A stretch of 64,000 nucleotides of DNA from G965267185 sp965267185 (lineage in GTDB: Bacteria > Pseudomonadota > Alphaproteobacteria > UBA6615): the NCBI GenBank assembly GCA_965267185.1, contig OZ253937.1:1302001-1366000 (forward strand), given 5' to 3'. Position numbers and translations under genes: made by a program. Shown in pieces: positions 26,424-34,371 of the stretch. Within the stretch, counting starts at the first letter, position 1, and the number at the start of each line of letters is the position of its first letter. A model generated the notes under the pieces. It searched no databases. It worked only from the letters and a program-made list of their open reading frames with translations, and was not told where the DNA came from.

Positions 26424-26564
26424 GACGGTTTCCTGGCCAAGTCCCAAACGCTCAGGCCTCATAGTCAAACGGCTTCGAAACGATTGCGCAAGGTCCCATC
26501 GAACCCGGCGGGACGGCCGTGCTAACCTAGTGCCCGTCGCGCAAACGAGTGGAGGATCCCGGTC

Positions 26565-28160
26565 ATGGCAGAGAAGGTTAGCCCCGCCGAATTAAAGCGC
26601 ATGATCGGCGACGGCGGCGAGCTTGCCATCATCGACGTGCGCGAACAGGGCGTGTTCGGCCAAGGCCACTTGTTGCTCGCCTCCTGTATTCCGCTGAGCC
26701 ATCTCGAGATGCGGATCGACGATCTGGTGCCCCGGCGCCAAACGCGCGTCGTCCTGGTCGACGAGGGCGGTGACGACACATTGGCGCAAACCGCCGCAAA
26801 CCGTCTGCGCGGCTGGGGGTATAGCGATGTGGCGTTGCTCGAGGGCGGCCTCGCGGCATGGCGGGAGGACGGCCACGAGGTATTCCGCGGCGTCAACGTG
26901 CCCTCCAAGGCCTTCGGCGAGTATGTCGAGCATACCTACGACACGCCCCGGCTGACGGCGGGTGAATTGAAAGTTCGGCTCGACGCGGGCGAGCAACTGG
27001 TTGTGCTCGACTCGCGGCCGTACGACGAGTTCCACCGCATGAGCATTCCGAGCGGGGTCGACGCCCCGGGGGCCGAACTGGTCTATCGCACCCACGGCGT
27101 GGCGCCGGATCCCGAAACGCCTATCGTGGTCAACTGCGCGGGCCGTACCCGCAGCATCATCGGGGCGCAGTCGCTGATCAACGCCGGCTACCCCAACCCG
27201 ATCGTGGCGCTGGAAAACGGTACCATGGGCTGGCATTTGGCCGGGTTCGAGGTCGCCCGTGGCGAAACCGCCGTCGCGGCGCTGCCCTCAGAACCGGCCC
27301 TGGAATTCGCCCGAGCCGCCGCCGCCCGCGTTACGGAACGGTTCGGCGTTCAGCACGTAACGGCGGACACATTGACCGAGTGGCGCGGCGACGCCGAGCA
27401 CCGCTGCCTGTTCGTGCTCGACGTCCGTTCGCCAGAGGAATACGCGCAAGGTCATCTCGCTGGATCGCGCAACGCGCCCGGCGGTCAACTCGTGCAGGCA
27501 ACAGACGAATATATCGGCGTGCGCAACGCGCGCGTCGTGCTTGTAGACGATACCGAAGTCCGCGCCGTCATGACGGCGTCGTGGCTAATCCAAATGGGAT
27601 GGCCGGACGTTCACGTACTTGCCGGCGGCATTGGCAGCGAAGGTCTGGCCGCCGGGCCGCACGCACCAAAAACGTATGGCAACCCATGGCCCCACGAGAT
27701 TGAACCCGCCGTGTTGCAGGCCGCCCTCGACAACACGGCCGCTCAGGTCGTCGATCTCGATAGCAGCTTGGTCTACCGCGCCGGCCATATTCCCGGCGCC
27801 CATTGGGCGGTCCGCTCCCGGCTCGACGCCCAAATTGGCGACATTCCGCAATCGCCGACGATCGCCGTCACCTCGAACGATGGAAAATTGGCGTCCCTCG
27901 CCGCGAGCGAAATCGCGGCGCTACGACCCGATACCGAAGTCCGCGTCTTGGCGGGCGGCACCGACAATTGGAAATCGCAAGACCTGCCGCTCGAAACCGG
28001 ACTCACCCGCCTGCTCGGCCCCAACGACGATGTGCAATACAAGCCATACGACCGCGAAGGCGGCGTCGAGGCCGCGATGCAGGATTATCTGCAATGGGAG
28101 GTCGCGCTGGTCGAGCAGATCGCCCGCGACGGCAGCCTCAACTTTCCGCGTTTCGACTAA
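26565..28160 (+). CDS. Four-domain rhodanese-like protein
   Basis: A 531-aa protein made of four rhodanese repeats (about residues 5-110, 125-240, 260-370 and 375-490), each with a D-x-R/D-S start and GH-(IV)-P/A-G-type element. Only repeat 2 has a catalytic-loop cysteine (Cys191 in VVNCAGRTRS); the equivalent loops in 1, 3 and 4 read VDEGGD, VDDTEV and TSNDGK. It could transfer sulfane sulfur through one site, with the others structural. No signal peptide is seen. The partner pathway is unknown. Confidence 0.9.
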   Translation: MAEKVSPAELKRMIGDGGELAIIDVREQGVFGQGHLLLASCIPLSHLEMRIDDLVPRRQTRVVLVDEGGDDTLAQTAANRLRGWGYSDVALLEGGLAAWREDGHEVFRGVNVPSKAFGEYVEHTYDTPRLTAGELKVRLDAGEQLVVLDSRPYDEFHRMSIPSGVDAPGAELVYRTHGVAPDPETPIVVNCAGRTRSIIGAQSLINAGYPNPIVALENGTMGWHLAGFEVARGETAVAALPSEPALEFARAAAARVTERFGVQHVTADTLTEWRGDAEHRCLFVLDVRSPEEYAQGHLAGSRNAPGGQLVQATDEYIGVRNARVVLVDDTEVRAVMTASWLIQMGWPDVHVLAGGIGSEGLAAGPHAPKTYGNPWPHEIEPAVLQAALDNTAAQVVDLDSSLVYRAGHIPGAHWAVRSRLDAQIGDIPQSPTIAVTSNDGKLASLAASEIAALRPDTEVRVLAGGTDNWKSQDLPLETGLTRLLGPNDDVQYKPYDREGGVEAAMQDYLQWEVALVEQIARDGSLNFPRFD

Positions 28161-28171
28161 CCGGGCTACAA

Positions 28172-28828
28172 CTACAACCGGCCGCTCAGATTGTCGCCGG
28201 CACGATTGATGCGGACGGTAAACACACCGTCGGTGAAGCCCTCGACGAACTCGGCCTCGCGGAACGGAATGCCGGTGGTGTCGTGCGCCAGTAGAAGTTT
28301 CGGAAACTCGAGCGCATTGATGTCGACCTTGGGGTCGAGGAACGCGTTGAGGGCGAAGTTGCCCGCCGAGCAGCTGGCGACGAGCCAGTAATACTCGTTG
28401 CTGTCGAGATTTTGCCCGGCGGAAGACGGCGACACTTCGACCGCCGTTGCGTAGGCATCGACGATCGCTGCCGCCGTGGGGTTATCCAGTTGGGCCTCGC
28501 CTTGGGTTAACGCCCAGGGGCCGAACGGATTGTCGAAGGAGAACCGGTTCACCAGCCCAGAGCGGCCCCGGGCGCGCACCGTGAGTTGAGCACCACCTGG
28601 GGTAGGTATCAGCTCATAGGCGCGGATCTGAACTTGGTAAATGGCGTTGTAGACGAACCGGTAATGGTCGGGCGAACCGGGCTCGCAAGAGGCCCTAATG
28701 TCGTCGCCGGCGAGAAAACTAAACCAGGTCAGCGAGCGCTCAATCGGGTTCGATGTCGACCCCTGGAAGGTCGTACACGCGCTCAGACCGAGAACAGCCA
28801 AAACAAGGTTAATTTTGCGCCAATTCAT
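28172..28828 (-). CDS. Putative lipoprotein of unknown function
   Basis: Not recognised. From the ATG at 28828 the N-terminus MNWRKINLVLAVLGLSACTT is a lipoprotein signal with lipobox LSAC (Cys18), giving a mature protein of about 200 aa. The rest has mixed beta-type composition with YRFVYNAIYQVQIRAYELIP, and a pair of cysteines (RASCEPG and VASCSAG) that could bridge in the periplasm. The stop is 11 bases from the convergent rhodanese gene. It shares its upstream region with the D,D-carboxypeptidase gene. Confidence 0.75.
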   Translation of the reverse strand: MNWRKINLVLAVLGLSACTTFQGSTSNPIERSLTWFSFLAGDDIRASCEPGSPDHYRFVYNAIYQVQIRAYELIPTPGGAQLTVRARGRSGLVNRFSFDNPFGPWALTQGEAQLDNPTAAAIVDAYATAVEVSPSSAGQNLDSNEYYWLVASCSAGNFALNAFLDPKVDINALEFPKLLLAHDTTGIPFREAEFVEGFTDGVFTVRINRAGDNLSGRL

Positions 28829-28951
28829 CCCGCAAACCCGCCGTTTTTCGATTAACGTAATTCTAATTCCCAAATGCTATTTACATAAATACGTGTCTAC
28901 ATCTAGAATCCCTTTGATTCGACAGGAATTTTTCGAATAAGCGCGGTTGTA

Positions 28952-30328
28952 ATGTACGTTATGGACCTGGCCATTGGATATATGAGGCGTGGGGGCGCCA
29001 ACCGGCAGCGGGGGAATATTTTGAAGCTCCTTGCCGCTGCATCGGTCATTTTGCTCGCGACTTTGCTGGCAAATCCCGCCCACGCCCGTTATGCCGCCAT
29101 CGTTATCGACGCCGATACCGGCCGCGTGCTGCATTCGCGCAACGCCGACACGCCGAACTTCCCTGCGTCGCTGACCAAGATGATGACGCTGTACATGACG
29201 TTCGAGGCGTTGGAGCAAGGCCGGCTCACCCTAAACCAACGTTTGCGTGTGTCTAAGCGCGCGGCGGGACAACCGGCATCCAAACTCGGTTTGAAAGAAC
29301 GCGACACGATTACGGTCGAAGACGCCATCCGGGCGATGTCGGTTAAGTCGGCCAACGATGTCGCGACCGTGGTCGCCGAGGCGATCGGCGGCACCGAAAT
29401 TAAGTTCGCCCAAATGATGACCAAACGGGCGCGCCAACTGGGCATGACACGCACTTCGTTCCGCAACGCATCCGGCTTGCCGAATCGCCGCCAGAAGAGC
29501 ACGGCGCGCGACATGTCGATTCTGGCGATGGCGCTGCTCAACAAGTTTCCCCACTATTACGGCTATTTCTCGGAGAAGTCGTTTCGCTACAAGGGCAAGA
29601 ACTATCGCAACCACAACAGCCTCTTGAAGCACTATGCCGGCACCGACGGTATCAAAACCGGCTATATCCGCGCCTCCGGGTTTAACTTGGTTGCGTCGGC
29701 CGAGCGCGACGGCGTGCGGCTCATCGGCGTGGTCTTCGGCGGCAAGACGGCGGATCGCCGCGACCGGCAGATGCAAAGCTTGCTCAACCGCTCCTGGGCG
29801 GTCGCGCATGCCACGTCGACGATTGCGGCGCGGCCCGTTCCGAAGCCCGAACTTCCCAGTGAAGAGCCCGTTGCCGCGCCACTTGTGGCCAGCGCGCCGA
29901 TCGCTAAGCCGCAACCGCCGACCATATCGCCGGTCAATGTTATTGCGGCGCGCATCAACAAACCGAAACCACCAACTATCGTCGTGCCGCCGACGACGGT
30001 CTCGTCCACACGCATCGACACGCCGGTGACAGTCTCCGCGCTCGGCAAACCGCGCGCCGATTGGGGTATTCAAATTGGCGCCTTCGAGGGCTATGCGAAC
30101 GCGCACCGGGCTGCCGGCAATGTGGCGCGCCGGCTATCGGACTTACCACCGACGACGTCGTTGAAAATCCAGCCGGTCAGTCAGAAGGCCGATACGCTGT
30201 TTCGCGCCCGCTTGATGGGCATGGACGAAGCGTCTGCGCGCGCCACGTGCCGTCAGTTGTTGAGCAACGGCCAAGTCTGTGTACTGGTTACCCCGCAGGG
30301 TAACGAGATCGCCAGTCTCACCCAGTAG
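28952..30328 (+). CDS. D-alanyl-D-alanine carboxypeptidase with C-terminal SPOR domain
   Basis: A low-molecular-mass penicillin-binding protein that trims peptidoglycan pentapeptides in the periplasm. The catalytic set is complete: S73-x-x-K76 in PASLTKM, SAN in VKSANDVATV, and KTG in GIKTGYIRASG. An N-terminal hydrophobic segment (about residues 24-45, ending PAHA-RY) is the export signal. A Pro/Ala/Lys-rich linker follows the enzyme, then a C-terminal SPOR domain (about 372-455, WGIQIGAFEGYANAHRAA) that binds denuded glycan at the septum. The exact start among three nearby ATGs is uncertain. Confidence 0.93.
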   Translation: MYVMDLAIGYMRRGGANRQRGNILKLLAAASVILLATLLANPAHARYAAIVIDADTGRVLHSRNADTPNFPASLTKMMTLYMTFEALEQGRLTLNQRLRVSKRAAGQPASKLGLKERDTITVEDAIRAMSVKSANDVATVVAEAIGGTEIKFAQMMTKRARQLGMTRTSFRNASGLPNRRQKSTARDMSILAMALLNKFPHYYGYFSEKSFRYKGKNYRNHNSLLKHYAGTDGIKTGYIRASGFNLVASAERDGVRLIGVVFGGKTADRRDRQMQSLLNRSWAVAHATSTIAARPVPKPELPSEEPVAAPLVASAPIAKPQPPTISPVNVIAARINKPKPPTIVVPPTTVSSTRIDTPVTVSALGKPRADWGIQIGAFEGYANAHRAAGNVARRLSDLPPTTSLKIQPVSQKADTLFRARLMGMDEASARATCRQLLSNGQVCVLVTPQGNEIASLTQ

Positions 30329-30377
30329 CGCCGGGCAGAGGGCTTCCGCCCTTCCGCTTAATATTTCAAATATCCGC

Positions 30378-30399
30378 AGGCCACAGTTGACCGTGGCCT
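30378..30399. repeat. Inverted repeat between the carboxypeptidase and MaoC genes
   Basis: AGGCCAC and GTGGCCT pair over an eight-base loop, 50 bases after the carboxypeptidase stop. The downstream sequence lacks a T-run, so termination is possible but not shown. Confidence 0.35.
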
Positions 30400-30456
30400 T
30401 GCGCTGCCGATATCACCGCGCGGGCGCGCGCCTAGAGCCGTATCAGGGATGAAACC

Positions 30457-30900
30457 ATGGCCGATATTTACCTTGAGGATTTTGCCGCAGGACAAGAATA
30501 CGATTTGGGCAGCCGTACGCTCGACGAAGCGGCGATCGTTGATTTCGCTACCGAGTACGATCCGCAACCGTTTCATGTCGACGCCGACGCGGCGCAGCAG
30601 TCGATCTACGGCGGCCTCATCGCCAGCGGCTGGCAGACCTGCGGCGTCTATATGCGCCTGCTGTGCGATGGTTTTCTCCTGCGCGTGAACGGTATGGGCT
30701 CTCCCGGGGTCGACGAGTTACGGTGGCTCGGGCCGGTGCGGCCCGGCGATACCTTGTCGGCAAAACTACTCATCGAGGACGTTCGGCCTTCCAAGAGCAA
30801 GCCCGACCGGGGCATCGTCATGACTGCCGGCGAAGTGCGCAACCAAGACGGCGACCTTGTTCTGACGCTCAAATCGCCGCTGATGGTGCGGCGGCGCTAG
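30457..30900 (+). CDS. MaoC family (R)-hydratase/dehydratase
   Basis: A 147-aa hot-dog-fold protein resembling MaoC-like enoyl-CoA hydratases. Key elements are FATEYDPQPFHVDADAAQQSIYGGLIASGWQTCGVYMRL, the hydratase-2 type motif with Asp and His, and GMGSPGVDELRWLGPVRPGDTLSA. It would act on an acyl-CoA in fatty-acid or PHA-related metabolism. A hairpin follows 23 bases after the stop. Substrate chain length is not deducible. Confidence 0.88.
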   Translation: MADIYLEDFAAGQEYDLGSRTLDEAAIVDFATEYDPQPFHVDADAAQQSIYGGLIASGWQTCGVYMRLLCDGFLLRVNGMGSPGVDELRWLGPVRPGDTLSAKLLIEDVRPSKSKPDRGIVMTAGEVRNQDGDLVLTLKSPLMVRRR

Positions 30901-30923
30901 GCAGCGCTCAATCCCGAATGGAA

Positions 30924-30955
30924 AAGCGCCGCCCCACAAGCGTGGAGCGGCGCTT
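30924..30955. terminator. Bidirectional terminator-like hairpin between MaoC and the structured element
   Basis: AAGCGCCGC and GCGGCGCTT form a perfect 9-bp stem with additional CCAC/GTGG pairing inside. On the minus strand it is followed by four T in TTTTCC, closing the structured element transcribed from the right. On the plus strand it lies just after the MaoC stop but has a poor T-tract. Confidence 0.55.
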
Positions 30956-31099
30956 AAAGTAGAACGCTAGGTGATCGCCGGGCGGTCATTTTTCTGTTGA
31001 CCGTTCCCGTGGCGTAAAGCCTTTAACCGGCCGCGGATCAAACCGCGGGCCAGCGTGCGAGATCACCTTTGCGGTAAACCTCTTTGCGTAGAGGCAGCC

Positions 31100-31177
31100 T
31101 TACCAGGCGCTGCCTGCCCTCAGAGGATCACCAGTGCCTCGCACGACGGCCTTCGCCGTCACCAATCCGTTAGACAT
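31100..31177 (-). CDS. 25-codon small ORF with perfect Shine-Dalgarno sequence
   Basis: ATG at 31177 begins MSNGLVTAKAVVRGTGDP and ends at TAA 31100-31102 after 25 codons (…AGSAW). It is preceded by AAAGGAGGTGATCC, seven bases from AGGAGG to the ATG. Codons 7-12 fold into the GACGGC-GAAG-GCCGTC hairpin, and the stop codon lies in the loop of the next hairpin. The in-frame region after the TAA stays open for 36 more codons. No known small protein was recognised. It could be a real microprotein or a leader peptide whose translation controls RNA folding. Confidence 0.5.
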   Translation of the reverse strand: MSNGLVTAKAVVRGTGDPLRAGSAW

Positions 31178-31178
31178 G

Positions 31179-31192
31179 GGATCACCTCCTTT
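31179..31192 (-). promoter_or_regulatory. 14-nt perfect Shine-Dalgarno sequence
   Basis: On the minus strand AAAGGAGGTGATCC is the exact complement of the 16S rRNA 3' terminus (GGATCACCTCCTTT). Typical ribosome-binding sites in this window have four to six matching bases. The match supports minus-strand translation of the adjacent 25-codon ORF. Confidence 0.7.
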
Positions 31193-31214
31193 CCGTTGTT
31201 GCGTGGATGGGCCG

Positions 31215-31242
31215 ATCCTAGACCAGGCGGTGAGAGTCGCAA
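31215..31242 (-). promoter_or_regulatory. Promoter-like boxes for the small ORF
   Basis: On the minus strand TTGCGA (31237-31242) and TAGGAT (31215-31220) are separated by 16 bases. Each matches four of six sigma-70 consensus positions. Transcription would start about 30-35 bases before the small-ORF ATG. A perfect 6-1-6 inverted repeat, ATCAATCATTGAT (31266-31278), lies just upstream and could bind a regulator. Confidence 0.4.
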
Positions 31243-31339
31243 AGCGGTTGCGGCGGCGCCCGGCGATCAATCATTGATTTTCTCCAATGGAAGCCAACCG
31301 TAATGCTAGGTTTCGGTCATCCGGTTGCGAGAGGGGTCT

Positions 31340-31678
31340 GTGTTCGAGCGTTTGAAAACCGTCATTCAGTCCGATCTCGGCATCTCGCCGGATGTGGTCT
31401 TCGTAGCCGCCGGCCTGGTCCTGTTCGTGGTGACCAGCCTGATATTCAGGAAGCCTTTTGCCTGGCCCTGGGCGCTGCTGCCCGGAATCATCGTTTCGAT
31501 AGTTATCGAAGCAGTGGAGATACGCGCGCACTATGGCCTGCGCGGCCTCGCCGACCAATCGGGCAGCGGGTTGGCCGGCATACTACTGCGTCATTCGCGG
31601 GATTTTCTGGTGATGAATTTAGCACCGTTGACCGTCGTGATCGTGGCCAACCTGTGGTTCCGCGGCACCGGCGAGTAG
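31340..31678 (+). CDS. Small membrane protein of unknown function
   Basis: A 112-aa protein with start GTG at 31340 (MFERLKTVIQSDLG) after GAGAGGGG. Two or three hydrophobic helices are visible: DVVFVAAGLVLFVVTSLIF, WALLPGIIVSIVIEAVEIRA and VMNLAPLTVVIVANLWF. The Glu-rich second helix and DQSG region between helices recall VanZ-like proteins, but the similarity is weak. It is divergent from the structured element and converges with the LLM oxidoreductase gene seven bases away. Confidence 0.7.
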   Translation: MFERLKTVIQSDLGISPDVVFVAAGLVLFVVTSLIFRKPFAWPWALLPGIIVSIVIEAVEIRAHYGLRGLADQSGSGLAGILLRHSRDFLVMNLAPLTVVIVANLWFRGTGE

Positions 31679-31685
31679 CGCTGCT

Positions 31686-32798
31686 TTACTCCGCCGCCGC
31701 CGACCGCCCAATCGCGTCGTTGACCCGCGGCATCACTTCGGTCGCCATCAGTTCGATCGAGCGTTTGGCAAGATCGGCGTCGGCAAAGTCGACCCCGGCA
31801 TAGACGATTTCGCCGAAGTCGCCGGTGGCTTCGCGGAATGCCAGAATGTCGTCCACCACCTGATTGACCGACCCGGCGATCACCGTGTCATCCAAGATTC
31901 TATCGAGGGTGACGTTTTCGTCCGGTTCGTCGCGGAAGTGTTTGAACACGCCGTGGCGGTTCGAGCGTTTTAGCTTGCGGAACAGCTGGCTGTAGTAAAA
32001 GCGGTAGGGGCTATTGGCGTCATCCTTGCCATAGCGCCGTGCCACCATGTCGTCGTCGGCGACGAAGATTGTCCGCGCAATGCGCCAATCGTCGGTACTC
32101 GCCACCTCGCCGACGCTCTCCTTGCCTTCCTTGTAATTTCCCCAATGGGTGGCGGCCCACTTGTCGATCAGAAAGTTGGCGGAGAGCGGATGAAAGTCGC
32201 GTGCCCCCATGGCGACGACGCCTTTCGAAAACGGAGCCACCACAGTGCCGACGATTTCCGGCCGGGGCTGTTGGTAGGGCTTGGGCATGATGCCCAGACC
32301 GACCTCTGGCCAGTGGGAGGTTTCGCTGGTGACCTTGTAGCGGTTGTCCGGCAGATCGATATTGTAGGGCGGCTCGCCCTCCCAAATCGCCAGGATCACG
32401 TCGATCGCTTCGGCGAAGAGTTGATTGCGGTCTTCGTCGAGAATATCCAAGACCTCGGCGTCGGACCGTAGCGCGCCGGGACTGATCCCGAATATGAACC
32501 GCCCTTCGGCAAGGTGATCGAACATCGCCGCGTGGGTCGCCACCAGCACCGGGTGCATGTGCGACAGGTTAGTCGTGCCGGTGGCCAGTTTGATCCGCTC
32601 CGTCGAGTGGATCAGCGTCGCCTGAAACAGCATCGAGTTCGTAATGTTTTCAGCCTTGTCGCTCAGATGCTCGCCGATGAACGCATCGTAGTAACCCAGC
32701 TTGTCGCACAGGATAACCGCCTCGCGGTCTTCGCGGAGGGTTTCTGTGTAGTCGCGGTGCAACGGATGCACCGGCATGGAAAAATAACCAAGGCGCAT
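31686..32798 (-). CDS. LLM class flavin-dependent oxidoreductase
   Basis: A 370-aa luciferase-like monooxygenase. The N-terminus MRLGYFSMPVHPLHRDYTE, then CDKLGYYDAFIGEHL and LATGTTNLSHMHPVLVATHAAMFDHLAEGRFIFGISPG, is the bacterial luciferase barrel with its FMN-binding region. Such enzymes use reduced flavin to oxidise aldehydes, alkanes, sulfonates or other compounds; the substrate here is unknown. The 160-base gap from the upstream phosphomannomutase stop suggests its own promoter. Confidence 0.9.
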   Translation of the reverse strand: MRLGYFSMPVHPLHRDYTETLREDREAVILCDKLGYYDAFIGEHLSDKAENITNSMLFQATLIHSTERIKLATGTTNLSHMHPVLVATHAAMFDHLAEGRFIFGISPGALRSDAEVLDILDEDRNQLFAEAIDVILAIWEGEPPYNIDLPDNRYKVTSETSHWPEVGLGIMPKPYQQPRPEIVGTVVAPFSKGVVAMGARDFHPLSANFLIDKWAATHWGNYKEGKESVGEVASTDDWRIARTIFVADDDMVARRYGKDDANSPYRFYYSQLFRKLKRSNRHGVFKHFRDEPDENVTLDRILDDTVIAGSVNQVVDDILAFREATGDFGEIVYAGVDFADADLAKRSIELMATEVMPRVNDAIGRSAAAE

Positions 32799-32958
32799 GT
32801 GTTCCTCGTGGAGCCGGTCTTAAAACGGCGCGTCAACGGCGCGGAAAACACAGTACTCCTTTGCGGCTCCGGCGAGGCATCAAAGGCCGAACATTCTCTC
32901 AGATTTGATGCGACAGCAAATTACGCCGAAACCCAAAGAAACACTTGCAACTATTTGA

Positions 32959-34371
32959 TTATAAAAAATCTTTTGGCGGAGATATGCCGCTCTCACCGAG
33001 CTGACCGCACAAGTCTTGTTTCAGCCGGGAAAGGCCTTCCGCGTCTTGCGATTCGCACCGGCCCACCAAAACGTCTTGTGTGTTGGAGGCGCGCAGGAGC
33101 CACCAGCCGTCCGGCGTATTCACCCGCACGCCATCGATCGCCGTAACGTCGGCCTTGGCGCTGGCGAGCCGCTCGGCCACTTCGTCGATCACCTTGAACT
33201 TGCGGTCCTCCGAGCAGGGAAACCGCACTTCCGGTGTGTTACACAGCTCCGGCATTTGGTCGTAGAGTTCCGCCAAACTGACGCCCCGGCGCTCAAGCAA
33301 ATTCAGCAACCGGACCGCCGCATAGAGTGCGTCGTCAAAGCCGTAGTAGCGGTCTGCGAAAAAGATATGGCCACTCATTTCCCCCGCGAGCGGCGCCGAC
33401 ACCTCGGCCATTTTGGATTTAACCAGCGAATGGCCGGTCTTCCACATCAGCGGGTCGCCACCGAGGCGGCCGATCTCGTCGAACAAGGCTTGGCTCGATT
33501 TCACGTCGGCAATAATGGGCGCGCCGGGATTATCGATCAGCACGTCTTCAGCGAACAGCATCATGAGCTGGTCGGCCCATAGGATGCGGCCTTTGCCGTC
33601 GACCGCACCGATACGGTCGCCATCGCCGTCGAAAGCGATACCGAGCTCGCAATTGTTCTCAACCACGTGCGCCTGCAGTTGGACCATGTTTTCCGCGACG
33701 GTCGGATCGGGATGATGTCCCGGAAACGTACCGTCGACGATACCGTTAATCACGTAATGATGGCCGGCCACCGTGCCACACAGCAGGTTCAAAACCTCGC
33801 AGGCCGCACCGTTGCCGGGATCCCAGGCAATCGGCGCCATGCGCGTCGGCTGGAACTCTTCGGCGAGCCGCTCGACATAGGCTTCCTTTAGATCGATCTC
33901 GTCGGCTGTCCCCTTACCCGACGCGAATTCTCCCGACGCGGCCAAATCGGCGAGTGCACGAATATCGTCGCCAAAGAAAGGCGCGCCCTGCAGGGTCATC
34001 TTGAAGCCGTTGTACTCGGGCGGATTGTGGCTCCCCGTCACCATGATGCCGCTATCGGTCGCCAGATGCTTGATCGCGAACGACAACATCGGGGTCGGCC
34101 CGCGGCCGATCTGCCGTACCTCCAGGCCGCAAGACAGCAACCCGTCGACGAGCGCTTCGGCGAGTTCGGGGCTGGTGTCGCGCCCGTCATATCCAACGGC
34201 GACCGACCGGCCGCCACTCTCGATAACCCGAGTGCCAAACGCCGCACCGAGCGCGCGCGCATCGTCGGCCGAAAGGGTTTTGCCGACAATGCCGCGTATA
34301 TCGTATTCGCGGAGAATGGTGGGGTCGAACGTATGAGCCGGCACGGAATCAGCCGGCACCGTTGGCTCCAT
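32959..34371 (-). CDS. Phosphomannomutase/phosphoglucomutase
   Basis: A 470-aa alpha-D-phosphohexomutase that interconverts hexose 6- and 1-phosphates for exopolysaccharide and LPS precursors. The phosphoserine loop is GIMVTGSHNPPEYNGFKM, the metal loop AFDGDGDRIGAVD, the sugar-binding GEMSGHIFFADRYYGFDDALY, and the phosphate-binding RASNTQD lies near the C-terminus. The start at 34371 (MEPTVPADSV) overlaps the ugd stop by 23 bases; an alternative ATG at 34410 would overlap more. With ugd and galU it forms a sugar-nucleotide operon. Confidence 0.92.
   Translation of the reverse strand: MEPTVPADSVPAHTFDPTILREYDIRGIVGKTLSADDARALGAAFGTRVIESGGRSVAVGYDGRDTSPELAEALVDGLLSCGLEVRQIGRGPTPMLSFAIKHLATDSGIMVTGSHNPPEYNGFKMTLQGAPFFGDDIRALADLAASGEFASGKGTADEIDLKEAYVERLAEEFQPTRMAPIAWDPGNGAACEVLNLLCGTVAGHHYVINGIVDGTFPGHHPDPTVAENMVQLQAHVVENNCELGIAFDGDGDRIGAVDGKGRILWADQLMMLFAEDVLIDNPGAPIIADVKSSQALFDEIGRLGGDPLMWKTGHSLVKSKMAEVSAPLAGEMSGHIFFADRYYGFDDALYAAVRLLNLLERRGVSLAELYDQMPELCNTPEVRFPCSEDRKFKVIDEVAERLASAKADVTAIDGVRVNTPDGWWLLRASNTQDVLVGRCESQDAEGLSRLKQDLCGQLGESGISPPKDFL

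Larger units (their letters stand above)
30958..31207 (-). ncRNA. Candidate structured RNA / short mRNA with repeated GGTGATC motifs
   Basis: Read on the minus strand, this 250-base interval has unusual self-complementarity. CGTGCGAG (31138-31145) pairs with CTCGCACG (31054-31061). Local hairpins occur at 31145-31160 (GACGGC-GAAG-GCCGTC), 31092-31115 (AGGCAGC/GCTGCCT) and 31031-31048 (CCGCGG/CCGCGG), and CGGTCA/TGACCG pairs at 30983-31003. GGTGATC occurs three times (31181-31187 inside the Shine-Dalgarno, 31126-31132, 31061-31067), and its complement GATCACC appears once at the 3' end (30970-30976). No known RNA family was recognised. Promoter-like boxes precede it and a hairpin closes it. 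The strand is inferred from the ORF, promoter and terminator. Confidence 0.45.

Noticed and set aside
31179..31192. Plus-strand GGATCACCTCCTTT identical to the 3' end of 16S rRNA
   Set aside because: Considered as a 16S rRNA fragment or rrn remnant, but only 14 bases match and the flanking bases do not resemble helix 45. A minus-strand Shine-Dalgarno in front of an ATG explains it better.
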